Source: Pseudomonadota bacterium (GTDB lineage: Bacteria > Pseudomonadota > Alphaproteobacteria > Rhizobiales > Rhizobiaceae). From it: DNA of 8,214 nt. Below the pieces are notes generated by a model. The model made no database searches. It was given only the letters and a program-made list of their open reading frames with translations, and was not told the origin of the DNA. The stretch spans positions 1 through 8,214 of the forward strand of contig QGUU01000090.1 of the NCBI GenBank assembly GCA_003242525.1, in the 5' to 3' direction. Both the position numbers and the translations under genes were made by a program. This document shows, piece by piece, positions 1 through 5,684 of this stretch; the stretch's first letter is position 1; each line of letters opens with the position of its first letter.

Positions 1-398
1 CCGGGAAACCGCGACCCAAGCCCCTCCGGCCTGACGAGATCAAGAACCTCCGCACCCCGTCTTGCGATCTGCCCCCGGGTACGCCTCTGCGGGAAGACCT
101 TCATCCCGAAGGCGATATTCTCGGCGACGGTCATATGCGGAAACAGCGCATAGTGTTGGAAAACGAAACCGACCCGCCGGTCGCGGACCGGTATGTCTGT
201 CGCATCCCTGTCTCCGAAGAGGATATGTCCTCCATCGGCATATTCCAGGCCTGCAACCATGCGCAGGATCGTCGTCTTGCCGGAGCCTGATGGGCCGAGC
301 AGCGCCACCAGTTCGCCGCTGCTGATTTCCAGCGAGACGCCGTGGACAGCCCGGAAAGTGTCAAAGGTCTTCACCACATTGTCGAGCGTGATCTTCAT
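1..398 (-). CDS. cysA: Sulfate/thiosulfate import ATP-binding protein CysA, N-terminal part (cut by window edge)
   Basis: This is the ATPase subunit of the sulfate/thiosulfate ABC importer; it sits on the cytoplasmic face and powers uptake through CysT/CysW. 132 complete codons are visible, beginning MKITLDNVVKTF. The Walker A motif GPSGSGKT is at residues 35-42, and the Q-loop lies in VGFVFQHYALFPHMTV with Gln at 81. The ABC signature, Walker B and the C-terminal regulatory domain lie beyond base 1 and cannot be seen. The FVFQHYALF wording is typical of CysA rather than of sugar-type ATPases. The ATG at 398 overlaps the cysW stop in an ATGA arrangement, so translation is probably coupled. 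Only a weak AAAGGA lies upstream, about 11 nt away, inside cysW. The gene is truncated by the window, not broken. Being the last gene of a sulfate operon supports the call over a molybdate or generic ABC ATPase. Confidence 0.93.
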   Translation of the reverse strand, partial: MKITLDNVVKTFDTFRAVHGVSLEISSGELVALLGPSGSGKTTILRMVAGLEYADGGHILFGDRDATDIPVRDRRVGFVFQHYALFPHMTVAENIAFGMKVFPQRRTRGQIARRGAEVLDLVRPEGLGSRFP

Positions 399-1291
399 GG
401 CCTGGTTTCCTTTGCCTCGACAGCAGGGCCTGCGAGCGTTGGGCGGCTGGCGCGGCCTGCCCCCTGGCGCTCCAGCATCACTTTCGCCACGATGGTGACG
501 ACGGCCAGCACGGTGAGGATCGACGCAGCCGCAAAGGCGCCAACCGTCTGATAGTCGTGATACAGCAGCTCTACGTGAAGCGGGAGCGTGTTGGTCTGGC
601 CGCGGATGTTGCCGGATACGACAGAGACGGCGCCGAACTCGCCCATGACGCGGGCGTTGCACAGCACCACTCCATAGAGCAGCGCCCAGCGAATATTTGG
701 CAGCGTGACGGAAAAGAATGTGCGCCAGCCGGAAGCGCCTAGCGAGGTGGCGGCCTCCTCGAGATCGCGCCCCTGGGCCTGCATCAGCGGGATCAGTTCA
801 CGTGCGACGAAGGGTGCTGTCACGAACATGGATGCCAAGACGATGCCGGGCAGAGCAAAGAGGATCTTGATATCGGCTGCCTGCAGCGCCGGCCCGAACA
901 CGCCTTGTAGCCCATAGACGAACAGATAGGCGACGCCGGCGACGATCGGAGAGACCGAGAAGGGTATCTCGATCACCACGACGAGCAGACGTTTGCCGGG
1001 AAATTCGAACTTGGTGATGGCCCAGGCGGCCGCAACGCCGAATGCCGTGTTGATGGGAACGGCGATCAGCGCCGTTGCCACCGTCATGAAGATGGCGTGC
1101 CGTGTGTCGGGATGCGCAATTGTCTCGGCGAAGGTGTTCCAGCCCTTGGAAAACGCCTGAGCGAAGATCACCACGAGCGGAGCAACGACGAGCACCGCTC
1201 CCGTGAGCAGAACGAAGGCAATGAGGCTGCGACGTACTGCCGGCCTGTCGCCAACCCGCGGCGGCCTGCCCTTGCGAAGCGCCCTGTCCAT
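395..1291 (-). CDS. cysW: Sulfate/thiosulfate ABC transporter permease CysW
   Basis: This inner-membrane permease pairs with CysT to form the channel of the sulfate/thiosulfate importer. It has 298 residues, close to the roughly 290 usual for CysW. A basic N-terminus (residues 1-22) precedes the first hydrophobic helix (about 23-46). Further helices follow near 66-95, 103-127, 146-165, 202-226 and 247-270. The cytoplasmic EAA loop that docks the ATPase is at 178-199 (EEAATSLGASGWRTFF...LP). The segment RVMGEFGAVSVVSGNIRGQT at 214-233 is characteristic of CysW. The ATG at 1291 is one base after the cysT stop, and GGGGAGG (1305-1299, minus strand) lies 7 nt upstream inside the cysT end, a good ribosome binding site. 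The C-terminal tail from about 275 is polar and Pro/Ala-rich. Identity is secure from sequence and position; sulfate versus thiosulfate preference cannot be decided. Confidence 0.95.
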   Translation of the reverse strand: MDRALRKGRPPRVGDRPAVRRSLIAFVLLTGAVLVVAPLVVIFAQAFSKGWNTFAETIAHPDTRHAIFMTVATALIAVPINTAFGVAAAWAITKFEFPGKRLLVVVIEIPFSVSPIVAGVAYLFVYGLQGVFGPALQAADIKILFALPGIVLASMFVTAPFVARELIPLMQAQGRDLEEAATSLGASGWRTFFSVTLPNIRWALLYGVVLCNARVMGEFGAVSVVSGNIRGQTNTLPLHVELLYHDYQTVGAFAAASILTVLAVVTIVAKVMLERQGAGRASRPTLAGPAVEAKETRP

Positions 1292-1292
1292 C

Positions 1293-2114
1293 TCAGGACC
1301 TCCCCGTGTAGCGCAGAGCGCGCGCCTGCAGGAGGTTGGTGATGGCGAGCATTACAAAGGCGGCAATCAACATTACCGAGGCGATCGCAGCCGCCGCCTG
1401 GTAGTCATATTCTTCGAGGCGGATGAAGGCGAGAAGCGCGGTGATCTCGGTCTCGAAGGGCTGGTTTCCGGCGATGAAGATGATCGCGCCGAACTCGCCC
1501 AGGCTACGGGCGAATGCCAGCGAGACCCCGGCAAGAAGTGCCGGAACAAGCAGTGGCAGAATGACCTTCCGGAAAATGGCGAGGTCGGATCCCCCCAGGG
1601 ATTGTGCAGCTTCTTCCAGAGCGGGGTCGAGGTCCTCCAGCACCGGTTGCACGGTTCGCACGATGAAGGGAAGGCTCGTGAAAGCCATAGCAATCATGAT
1701 GCCGAGCGGCGTGTAGGCGACGCGGATGCCTGCTTCCGCCAGCCACGAGCCGAACCAGCCGTTCTGCGCGAACAGCGTGGTGAGCGCTATTCCCGCTACC
1801 GCGGTGGGTAAAGCGAACGGCAGGTCGATGATCGCATCGATGATCCGTCTGCCCGGGAAGGAATAGCGAACGAGCACCCAGGCGAGCGCAAGCCCGAACA
1901 CGAGGTTGAAAGCTGTCGCACCTGCGGCGCAGAGAATCGTCACGCGATAGCTGGCCACTGCCCGGCCCGAGGAGACAATGCGCCAATAGTCATCCGGCCC
2001 GAGGCTTGCTGCCTTGAAAATCAAGGCGCCCAAGGGCAGGGCGACGATCAGCCCCACATAGAAGAGCGTGATGCCAAGGGAAAGGGTCAGGCCAGGCAGG
2101 ACGCGGCGGCGCAC
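1293..2114 (-). CDS. cysT: Sulfate/thiosulfate ABC transporter permease CysT (CysU)
   Basis: This is the partner permease of CysW. From the GTG at 2114 the protein has 273 residues and starts MRRRVLPGLTLSLGITLFYV, a typical CysT N-terminus; E. coli CysU is about 277. Hydrophobic helices lie near 11-35, 58-82, 95-115, 135-155, 190-215 and 242-262. The EAA loop is at 167-187 (EEAAQSLGGSDLAIFRKVILP). SLGEFGAIIFIAGN at 204-217 is a CysT hallmark. GTG at 2114 is preferred because the minus strand carries AGAGGTGATC just upstream, an extended match to the 16S rRNA tail at ideal spacing. An in-frame ATG at 2132 would add six residues but has no Shine-Dalgarno, and the ATG at 2231 would run into the sbp coding region. 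It is followed after 1 nt by cysW. The family call is firm; the start is the main uncertainty. Confidence 0.94.
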   Translation of the reverse strand: MRRRVLPGLTLSLGITLFYVGLIVALPLGALIFKAASLGPDDYWRIVSSGRAVASYRVTILCAAGATAFNLVFGLALAWVLVRYSFPGRRIIDAIIDLPFALPTAVAGIALTTLFAQNGWFGSWLAEAGIRVAYTPLGIMIAMAFTSLPFIVRTVQPVLEDLDPALEEAAQSLGGSDLAIFRKVILPLLVPALLAGVSLAFARSLGEFGAIIFIAGNQPFETEITALLAFIRLEEYDYQAAAAIASVMLIAAFVMLAITNLLQARALRYTGRS

Positions 2115-2117
2115 GCT

Positions 2118-2127
2118 GATCACCTCT
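2118..2127 (-). promoter_or_regulatory. Extended Shine-Dalgarno deciding the cysT start
   Basis: On the minus strand the sequence AGAGGTGATC precedes the GTG at 2114. Nine consecutive bases (2118-2126 on the plus strand, GATCACCTC) are identical to the conserved 3' tail of bacterial 16S rRNA, so pairing would be unusually extensive. The core AGG lies 8 nt from the GTG, a good spacing. This favours GTG 2114 over the nearby ATG at 2132, which the same motif follows rather than precedes. Confidence 0.7.
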
Positions 2128-2137
2128 TGCATACACA

Positions 2138-2167
2138 GGAGCCGGCGAGTCCAGACCCGCCGGCCCC
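2138..2167 (-). other. Intercistronic GC-rich stem-loop between sbp and cysT
   Basis: Perfect 7-bp arms GCCGGCG (2141-2147) and CGCCGGC (2158-2164) enclose a 10-nt loop that can add two more G-C/T-A pairs. Outside the arms, GG (2138-2139) can pair with CC (2166-2167) across one mismatch. On the mRNA this stem lies about 20-50 nt after the sbp stop and just before the cysT ribosome binding site. There is no U-run, so it is not a standard intrinsic terminator. Stem-loops at this place in binding-protein operons (for example after malE in E. coli) can protect the upstream message and raise binding-protein levels over permeases. That role is inferred here. Confidence 0.6.
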
Positions 2168-2187
2168 GATAGATTGCGGGAAGGTTC

Positions 2188-3174
2188 TTATCGCTCGCCG
2201 TAGATCTGGTCGAGGAGGGCACCCGATGCAAAATGCTCAGCCTGGACCTTTTCCCAACCGCCGAAGACGTCTTCCACCGTCACCAGCCGGACTTCAGGAA
2301 ACTGATCCTTGAATTCCGCCGCAACCGCCTCGTTGTTCACGCGATTGCCGTGGGTGGCGATGATCTTTTGCGCCTCAGGCGTGTAGAGGAAGTCGAGATA
2401 GGTTTTTGCCAACTCCCGCGAGCCGCGGTTGTCCACAACCTTGTCGACGATGGCGACCGGAAATTCGGCAAGCAGGCTGAGGGAGGGCACGACAATGTCG
2501 AACTTGTCCTCTCCGAACTCCTTGGCGATGCCGCGCGTCTCGGCTTCGAAGGTAATCAGTACGTCGCCGATCTCCCGCTCCACAAAGGTCGTCGTTGCGG
2601 CGCGGCCGCCCGTGTCGAACACTGGCACGTTGTCGAACAGCTTGGTCACGAATTCGCGGACCTTGGCCTCGTCATTGCCGAAGGCTTCCTTCGCATATGC
2701 CGTGGCCGCGAGATAGGTATAGCGCGCGTTTCCTGAGGTCTTGGGGTTGGGGAAGATGACTTTCACATCATCGCGCACAAGGTCGTCCCAATCCTTGACG
2801 CCCTTTGGATTGCCTTCACGCACCAGGAAAGCGGGCAGCGAATAATAGGGCGAGGCCTGGTTCGGGAACTCGCTTTGCCAGTCGTCAGATACGAAGCCGC
2901 CTTTCACCAACGCATCGATATCGGTGACCTGGTTGAAGGTGACGACGTCCGCCTCAAGGCCTTCCAGGATCGCCCGGGCCTGCCGTGAGGACCCGCCATG
3001 CGACTGGTCGACGGTCTTGCCGGGGTTCTGCCCGACAAACGCCTTGTTGATGTCTGCGAAGAGTTCCCGGGCGATGTCGTAGGAAGCGTTCAGAATCTTG
3101 TCTGCTGATTGCGCATGAACTGGCGTGGCAACCAGGGCGTAGAGCGCGGCACCGACGAGGAGAAGTTTCTTCAT
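2188..3174 (-). CDS. sbp: Periplasmic sulfate-binding protein of the sulfate ABC transporter
   Basis: This is the secreted ligand-binding subunit that captures sulfate (or thiosulfate) in the periplasm and delivers it to CysTWA. It has 328 residues, close to the family's usual 330. The signal peptide is at 1-21 (MKKLLLVGAALYALVATPVHA, AxA-like site before QS). The mature protein opens with ILNASYDIARELF. Family motifs are QSHGGSSRQAR at 57-67, which contributes oxyanion contacts in characterised members, VVTFNQVTDID at 77-87, and NPKTSGNAR at 143-151, matching the sulfate-binding-protein signature NPK[ST]SGxAR. ATG 3174 was chosen because it begins the signal peptide. The frame stays open upstream to an ATG at 3288, but that would bury the signal peptide. 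The Shine-Dalgarno is weak. It is the first gene of sbp-cysT-cysW-cysA. Sbp and CysP paralogues cannot be separated with confidence by eye, so the symbol is provisional. Confidence 0.93.
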   Translation of the reverse strand: MKKLLLVGAALYALVATPVHAQSADKILNASYDIARELFADINKAFVGQNPGKTVDQSHGGSSRQARAILEGLEADVVTFNQVTDIDALVKGGFVSDDWQSEFPNQASPYYSLPAFLVREGNPKGVKDWDDLVRDDVKVIFPNPKTSGNARYTYLAATAYAKEAFGNDEAKVREFVTKLFDNVPVFDTGGRAATTTFVEREIGDVLITFEAETRGIAKEFGEDKFDIVVPSLSLLAEFPVAIVDKVVDNRGSRELAKTYLDFLYTPEAQKIIATHGNRVNNEAVAAEFKDQFPEVRLVTVEDVFGGWEKVQAEHFASGALLDQIYGER

Positions 3175-3305
3175 CCGAAATGAACCTGAGCTGTTAGGGG
3201 TGAATTCTGGGTCAAGATAGCCGGTAACATTCCGGCCGATGAGAAACGGACGCGCCGTGATTTTCATGGGATTAGAGAAAAATTTCAAAGAGCCGCTTCT
3301 TATGG

Positions 3306-3335
3306 GAATGACGTTCTATGCAACGAATGGCATTC
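3306..3335. promoter_or_regulatory. Pair of GAA-N5-TTC dyads, candidate operator upstream of sbp
   Basis: Two 11-bp dyads, GAATGACGTTC (3306-3316) and GAATGGCATTC (3325-3335), share GAATG at the left and TTC at the right. Their centres are 19 bp apart, close to two helical turns, so a dimeric regulator could bind both on one DNA face. A related GAA-N4-TTC (3277-3286) lies closer to sbp and overlaps the possible -35. The binding protein is unknown. Sulfur-responsive control and binding by the divergent LuxR-type regulator are both guesses. Confidence 0.35.
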
Positions 3336-3497
3336 AATCCCCTACCTTCGGCGTCACTTGCCGTCAGGCACGTCTGGATCGGCCTCCACTGCCCATGCGA
3401 ATCATCCGGCGAGGGCATTTGACCCGTGTTGTCACAGCTCGGTGTGCTGCGGTTACGCAGCCGTCCCGCCAACGGGTCAGGAACGGTGTTTCTGCCC

Positions 3498-3519
3498 TTT
3501 CGAACTTCCAGTTCGGAAA
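3498..3519. other. Short inverted repeat upstream of the LuxR-type gene
   Basis: CGAACT (3501-3506) and AGTTCG (3510-3515) are perfect complements around a 3-nt loop. TTT and AAA outside them extend the stem to 9 bp with one bulged G at 3516. The element lies about 100 bp before the LuxR-type start. No T-run follows on either strand, so an operator is more likely than a terminator. Chance occurrence is possible. Confidence 0.35.
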
Positions 3520-3621
3520 TGGTTTTCTGCGGGGAGGCGCGCCTGCGGGAAAGAGATAAAGACTGGAAATGCCGCCTGTTACGTGTAAATTTTCCCTGCA
3601 TGCATATTCCTGGTCAGGGAG

Positions 3622-4767
3622 GTGAAGTTCTCCGATGTGAATGAGACGATCGGAAGGCTTTATGATTGCATAGTCGAACCTCGCCTCTGGCAATCAACGC
3701 TCTCCCATATCGCTGAACTGACGGATAGCGAAATAATTACTTTGGCGGTGCTCGACGTGCCGACGCGCGAGGCGCGTTTCCTGAGCGCCCATGGCGATCC
3801 CCGCGTTCTCGGAACGCTGTTCCATACCTATTCGGCGCTCATGCCGTTCTATCATGTGCTGCATCGTTTCGAGATCGACGAGCCTCTCGATTTCGAAGCC
3901 TTCTGCGCGCTGCACGGCCCGGATGGAGTGGAAATCTGGAATGGCAGCCGGATTCAAAAGGAATGGTTCGAGCCCAACCACTTGCGCGTGGGGGCGAACC
4001 TCTTGGTCATGAAGCGCCACCGCACGATAGGCGCGTTTAACACCGTTACCTCATCGAGGAGTCCTCTCGGCCCGCGCGCCATGGGGCTTGTCAGGGAGTT
4101 GGCGCCTCACATTCGTAGGGCAGTAACCATTGGCGACTTGCTTGAGAAGGAGCGCTGCCAGGCAGGCCTGTTCCAACAAATCCTGGAAAGTCTCGCGCAT
4201 CCGGTCGTCGTCGTAACGAAAGACATGAGGATTGTTCATGCCAATCCCACTGCAGAGGTGATGTTGCGGGAAGAAGGTGCGATCCGGCAATTCTCCGGAA
4301 AGCTCGTCTTGAACTATTCTCGAGCGAATGACGCTGTCGCCCACGCAGTCAAGACCGGGCATCAGGACGAGGTTCTTCTCGGCCCCAGTGGCATTGACAT
4401 TCCGCTTGGCGGGCATGAGCGGCCGAGTGTCGCCCATGTGCTTCCGCTGGCGCGACGGCTCGGTCAGCCCCAGTTTTCCATACATGCTGCCGCAGCTGTC
4501 TTCATAGCCGCTCCGGGAAGCGACGTAACGCCGGCGATTGATGCGGTGGCGGCGCTCTTCGGCCTGACATCGGCAGAGAAGCGCGTGGCAAGCTTGGTGG
4601 GAAGTGGGAAGACCCGTAGCGAGATTGCACAGCTGCACGGCGTATCCGAGCACACCGTCAAGGCGCAGCTCGCGGCCATCTACGACAAGACCAACACCAG
4701 GGATCAGCGCGGCCTTCAACTCCTGATACGGGAATTGACGCCACCGGTTCGCCGAAAACTGTCATAG
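3622..4767 (+). CDS. LuxR-type transcriptional regulator without a receiver domain
   Basis: This is a 381-residue protein with a C-terminal GerE/LuxR-type helix-turn-helix at about 313-372 (FGLTSAEKRVASL..GKTRSEIAQLHGVSEHTVKAQLAAIYDKTNTRDQRGLQLLI), so it should bind DNA. The N-terminal half (about 5-175) resembles the poorly characterised sensory region of alphaproteobacterial regulators of this size. Residues about 184-225 (LFQQILESLAHPVVVVTKDMRIVHANPTAEVML) read like the start of a PAS fold. No conserved receiver aspartate pocket is seen, so it is not a standard response regulator, and no autoinducer-binding signature is evident. The start is uncertain. GTG 3622 directly abuts the purine-rich AGGGAGG; GTG 3637 (five residues shorter) has GGGAGG at a longer but workable distance. 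No in-frame ATG lies upstream before the TAA at 3586. It diverges from sbp, and its target and ligand are unknown. Confidence 0.88.
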   Translation: MKFSDVNETIGRLYDCIVEPRLWQSTLSHIAELTDSEIITLAVLDVPTREARFLSAHGDPRVLGTLFHTYSALMPFYHVLHRFEIDEPLDFEAFCALHGPDGVEIWNGSRIQKEWFEPNHLRVGANLLVMKRHRTIGAFNTVTSSRSPLGPRAMGLVRELAPHIRRAVTIGDLLEKERCQAGLFQQILESLAHPVVVVTKDMRIVHANPTAEVMLREEGAIRQFSGKLVLNYSRANDAVAHAVKTGHQDEVLLGPSGIDIPLGGHERPSVAHVLPLARRLGQPQFSIHAAAAVFIAAPGSDVTPAIDAVAALFGLTSAEKRVASLVGSGKTRSEIAQLHGVSEHTVKAQLAAIYDKTNTRDQRGLQLLIRELTPPVRRKLS

Positions 4768-4854
4768 CCCGTACGGCTGATGTCTGGGAGGAGTGAGGCG
4801 TTCAACATCGCACATCACGCGTCGTGTGGCCCTCAGTCGATGGCCGGGCATGTC

Positions 4855-4860
4855 AAGGAG
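4855..4860 (+). promoter_or_regulatory. Ribosome binding site of the six-cysteine exported protein
   Basis: AAGGAG lies 8 nt before ATG 4869. It selects that start over an upstream in-frame GTG at 4824, which would place 15 mostly polar residues ahead of a clear signal peptide. Confidence 0.7.
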
Positions 4861-4868
4861 ACAAGGCG

Positions 4869-5201
4869 ATGAGGTTTCCCGTTACGCTCATGGTGTCTGC
4901 AGCAATTCTGGCCGCCAGTGCCATTGTGTTTGACGCCTCCGCAAAGCCTAAGAAGCCCGTGTCCATGGGATGCACTGCCGATCAGCTCCAGACTCCGGAC
5001 GCGAACGCCTGCATAGACAAAATGGAAGACGATATTCTGAACAATCGTGCCTACGTGCATTTTGTCATGTGTGATGAAACAGGGTCGTATTGCTGTCAGG
5101 GCGATAGCAAGCGAACATTCGGATGCAAGCGACTCCGGGCCAGAGTATTGGGCGGCAGCGGCATTAAAGTCGCACCGGGCCAGCTCACGACGAAGCCCTG
5201 A
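4869..5201 (+). CDS. Small exported six-cysteine protein of unknown function
   Basis: I do not recognise this 110-residue protein. Residues 1-25 form a signal peptide: basic start MRF, hydrophobic core about 4-21, and an ASA|K-type cleavage site after 25. The mature part, about 85 residues, holds six cysteines at 35, 48, 68, 75, 76 and 86, including a CC pair. Such an even number in a small exported protein suggests up to three disulfides in the periplasm or outside. There is no lipobox. The middle is acidic (KMEDDILNN, 51-59) and the C-terminal third is basic (KRLRARVLG). AAGGAG 8 nt upstream supports ATG 4869. It follows the LuxR-type gene in the same direction after 101 nt, so co-expression is possible but unproven. 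A GC-rich hairpin lies 20 nt after the stop. Signal peptide, ribosome site and cysteine pattern make a real gene likely; no function can be assigned. Confidence 0.8.
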   Translation: MRFPVTLMVSAAILAASAIVFDASAKPKKPVSMGCTADQLQTPDANACIDKMEDDILNNRAYVHFVMCDETGSYCCQGDSKRTFGCKRLRARVLGGSGIKVAPGQLTTKP

Positions 5202-5220
5202 GCGTTTGAGCCTGTCTTGC

Positions 5221-5244
5221 CGCCGGCTTCCCCGGCCGCCGGCG
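5221..5244 (+). terminator. Possible terminator-like hairpin after the exported protein gene
   Basis: CGCCGGC (5221-5227) and GCCGGCG (5238-5244) form a perfect 7-bp GC stem with a 10-nt loop, 20 nt after the stop at 5201. The following bases are pyrimidine-rich (TCCCTTCTCCC) but not a T-run, so it is at best a weak intrinsic terminator. It may instead act as a 3' stabiliser. Confidence 0.3.
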
Positions 5245-5328
5245 ATGTCCCTTCTCCCGGCATCAAGCGGGCAGCAGGCCGCAGGGGTCGCCGTCGGCAC
5301 TGTTAGCGAGTTGACATTCGCACAGTAG

Positions 5329-5360
5329 CTGGCAAGCTCATCCATGATGGAGCTTGCTAG
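5329..5360. other. Long stem-loop in the non-coding region
   Basis: GCAAGCTC (5332-5339) pairs perfectly with GAGCTTGC (5350-5357). ATC (5340-5342) and GAT (5346-5348) extend the stem inward around a CAT loop with one bulged G at 5349. CTG (5329-5331) and TAG (5358-5360) extend it outward with one G-T wobble. This gives about 14 pairs in total. No T-run follows on either strand. It could be an operator, an RNA processing or stability element, or part of a small RNA; nothing in the sequence decides between these. Confidence 0.55.
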
Positions 5361-5626
5361 AAACAATCGCGGGCTGGATGTTGCTCGTCGCGAGAGCGTA
5401 ACCCCGGGTCGACACCGACGGCTGGGAAGATTTTATGGTGGTTCGATCCATCGCAATCGCCGGATCGTGCACCCTTCCTTGTCCCGTCCCGGATCGGTGA
5501 GAGGAGGCCCCTGGACCGCGTCCGGAGGCAAAACCCTCCGACAATGGCGGTGCAAGACGTCCCTGTTCGTTCACGCTGTCATGTGAAATCCGGCGGAGAA
5601 TGAATTGCAGCCGGCGGCAGGTTTGC

Positions 5627-5680
5627 AGGAGGATAGTTGAACGATCTGGTTGGTGGGAGGGCCAATCGAACGGGGGGAGA
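5627..5680 (+). promoter_or_regulatory. Two Shine-Dalgarno sequences for the receiver gene (TTG 5637 versus ATG 5685)
   Basis: AGGAGG (5627-5632) lies 4 nt before an in-frame TTG at 5637, and GGGGGGAGA (5672-5680) lies 4-5 nt before ATG 5685. The second start gives a normal CheY N-terminus. The first would add 16 residues without obvious structure. The stronger upstream site could still be used, or could serve as a standby site. Confidence 0.45.
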
Positions 5681-5684
5681 GCAT

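Larger units (their letters stand above)
3175..3621. promoter_or_regulatory. Divergent intergenic region between sbp and the LuxR-type gene
   Basis: This 447-bp region holds the upstream regions of both divergent genes, and I find no convincing gene in it. Leftward toward sbp, TTGAAA followed after 17 nt by GAAAAT (minus strand, about 3288-3260) is a possible but imperfect sigma-70-type promoter. Dyads of the form GAA-N4/5-TTC lie at 3277-3286, 3306-3316 and 3325-3335. A hairpin lies at 3498-3519, TTAC-GT-GTAA at 3579-3588, and the palindrome TGCATGCA at 3597-3604, close to the LuxR-type start. No riboswitch fold was recognised. The length leaves room for separate control of the two directions. 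Confidence 0.6.
5202..5684. other. Non-coding stretch with hairpins before the signalling operon
   Basis: No convincing gene is seen in these 483 bp. Short open frames on both strands are arginine/serine-rich or lack ribosome binding sites. Contents in order are a GC-rich hairpin at 5221-5244, TTGACA at 5311-5316 without a matching -10 at the usual distance, a long stem-loop at 5329-5360, a 6-bp stem CGGAGG/CCTCCG at 5523-5540, and AGGAGG at 5627-5632. The region probably carries the promoter of the receiver-membrane protein-symporter operon, but I cannot place it. Confidence 0.55.

Noticed and set aside
3175..3288. N-terminal extension of the sulfate-binding protein to ATG 3288
   Set aside because: The frame is open, but the extension would place 38 residues before a standard signal peptide, which fits export poorly. 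ATG 3174 gives the usual length.
4051..4719. Minus-strand open frame opposite the LuxR-type gene
   Set aside because: The plus strand encodes a clear helix-turn-helix protein over the same bases, and the antisense product has no recognisable feature.
5440..5449. GGTTCGATCC, resembling a tRNA T-arm
   Set aside because: The flanking bases do not form the 5-bp T-stem, and no acceptor, D or anticodon arms can be placed around it.
5523..5540. CGGAGG/CCTCCG stem as a terminator
   Set aside because: The stem is only 6 bp, no T-run follows, and no gene ends nearby.
5344..5586. 80-residue plus-strand open frame in the gap before the receiver gene
   Set aside because: It is arginine-rich, has no ribosome binding site, begins inside the stem-loop at 5329-5360, and has no hydrophobic or conserved-looking segment.
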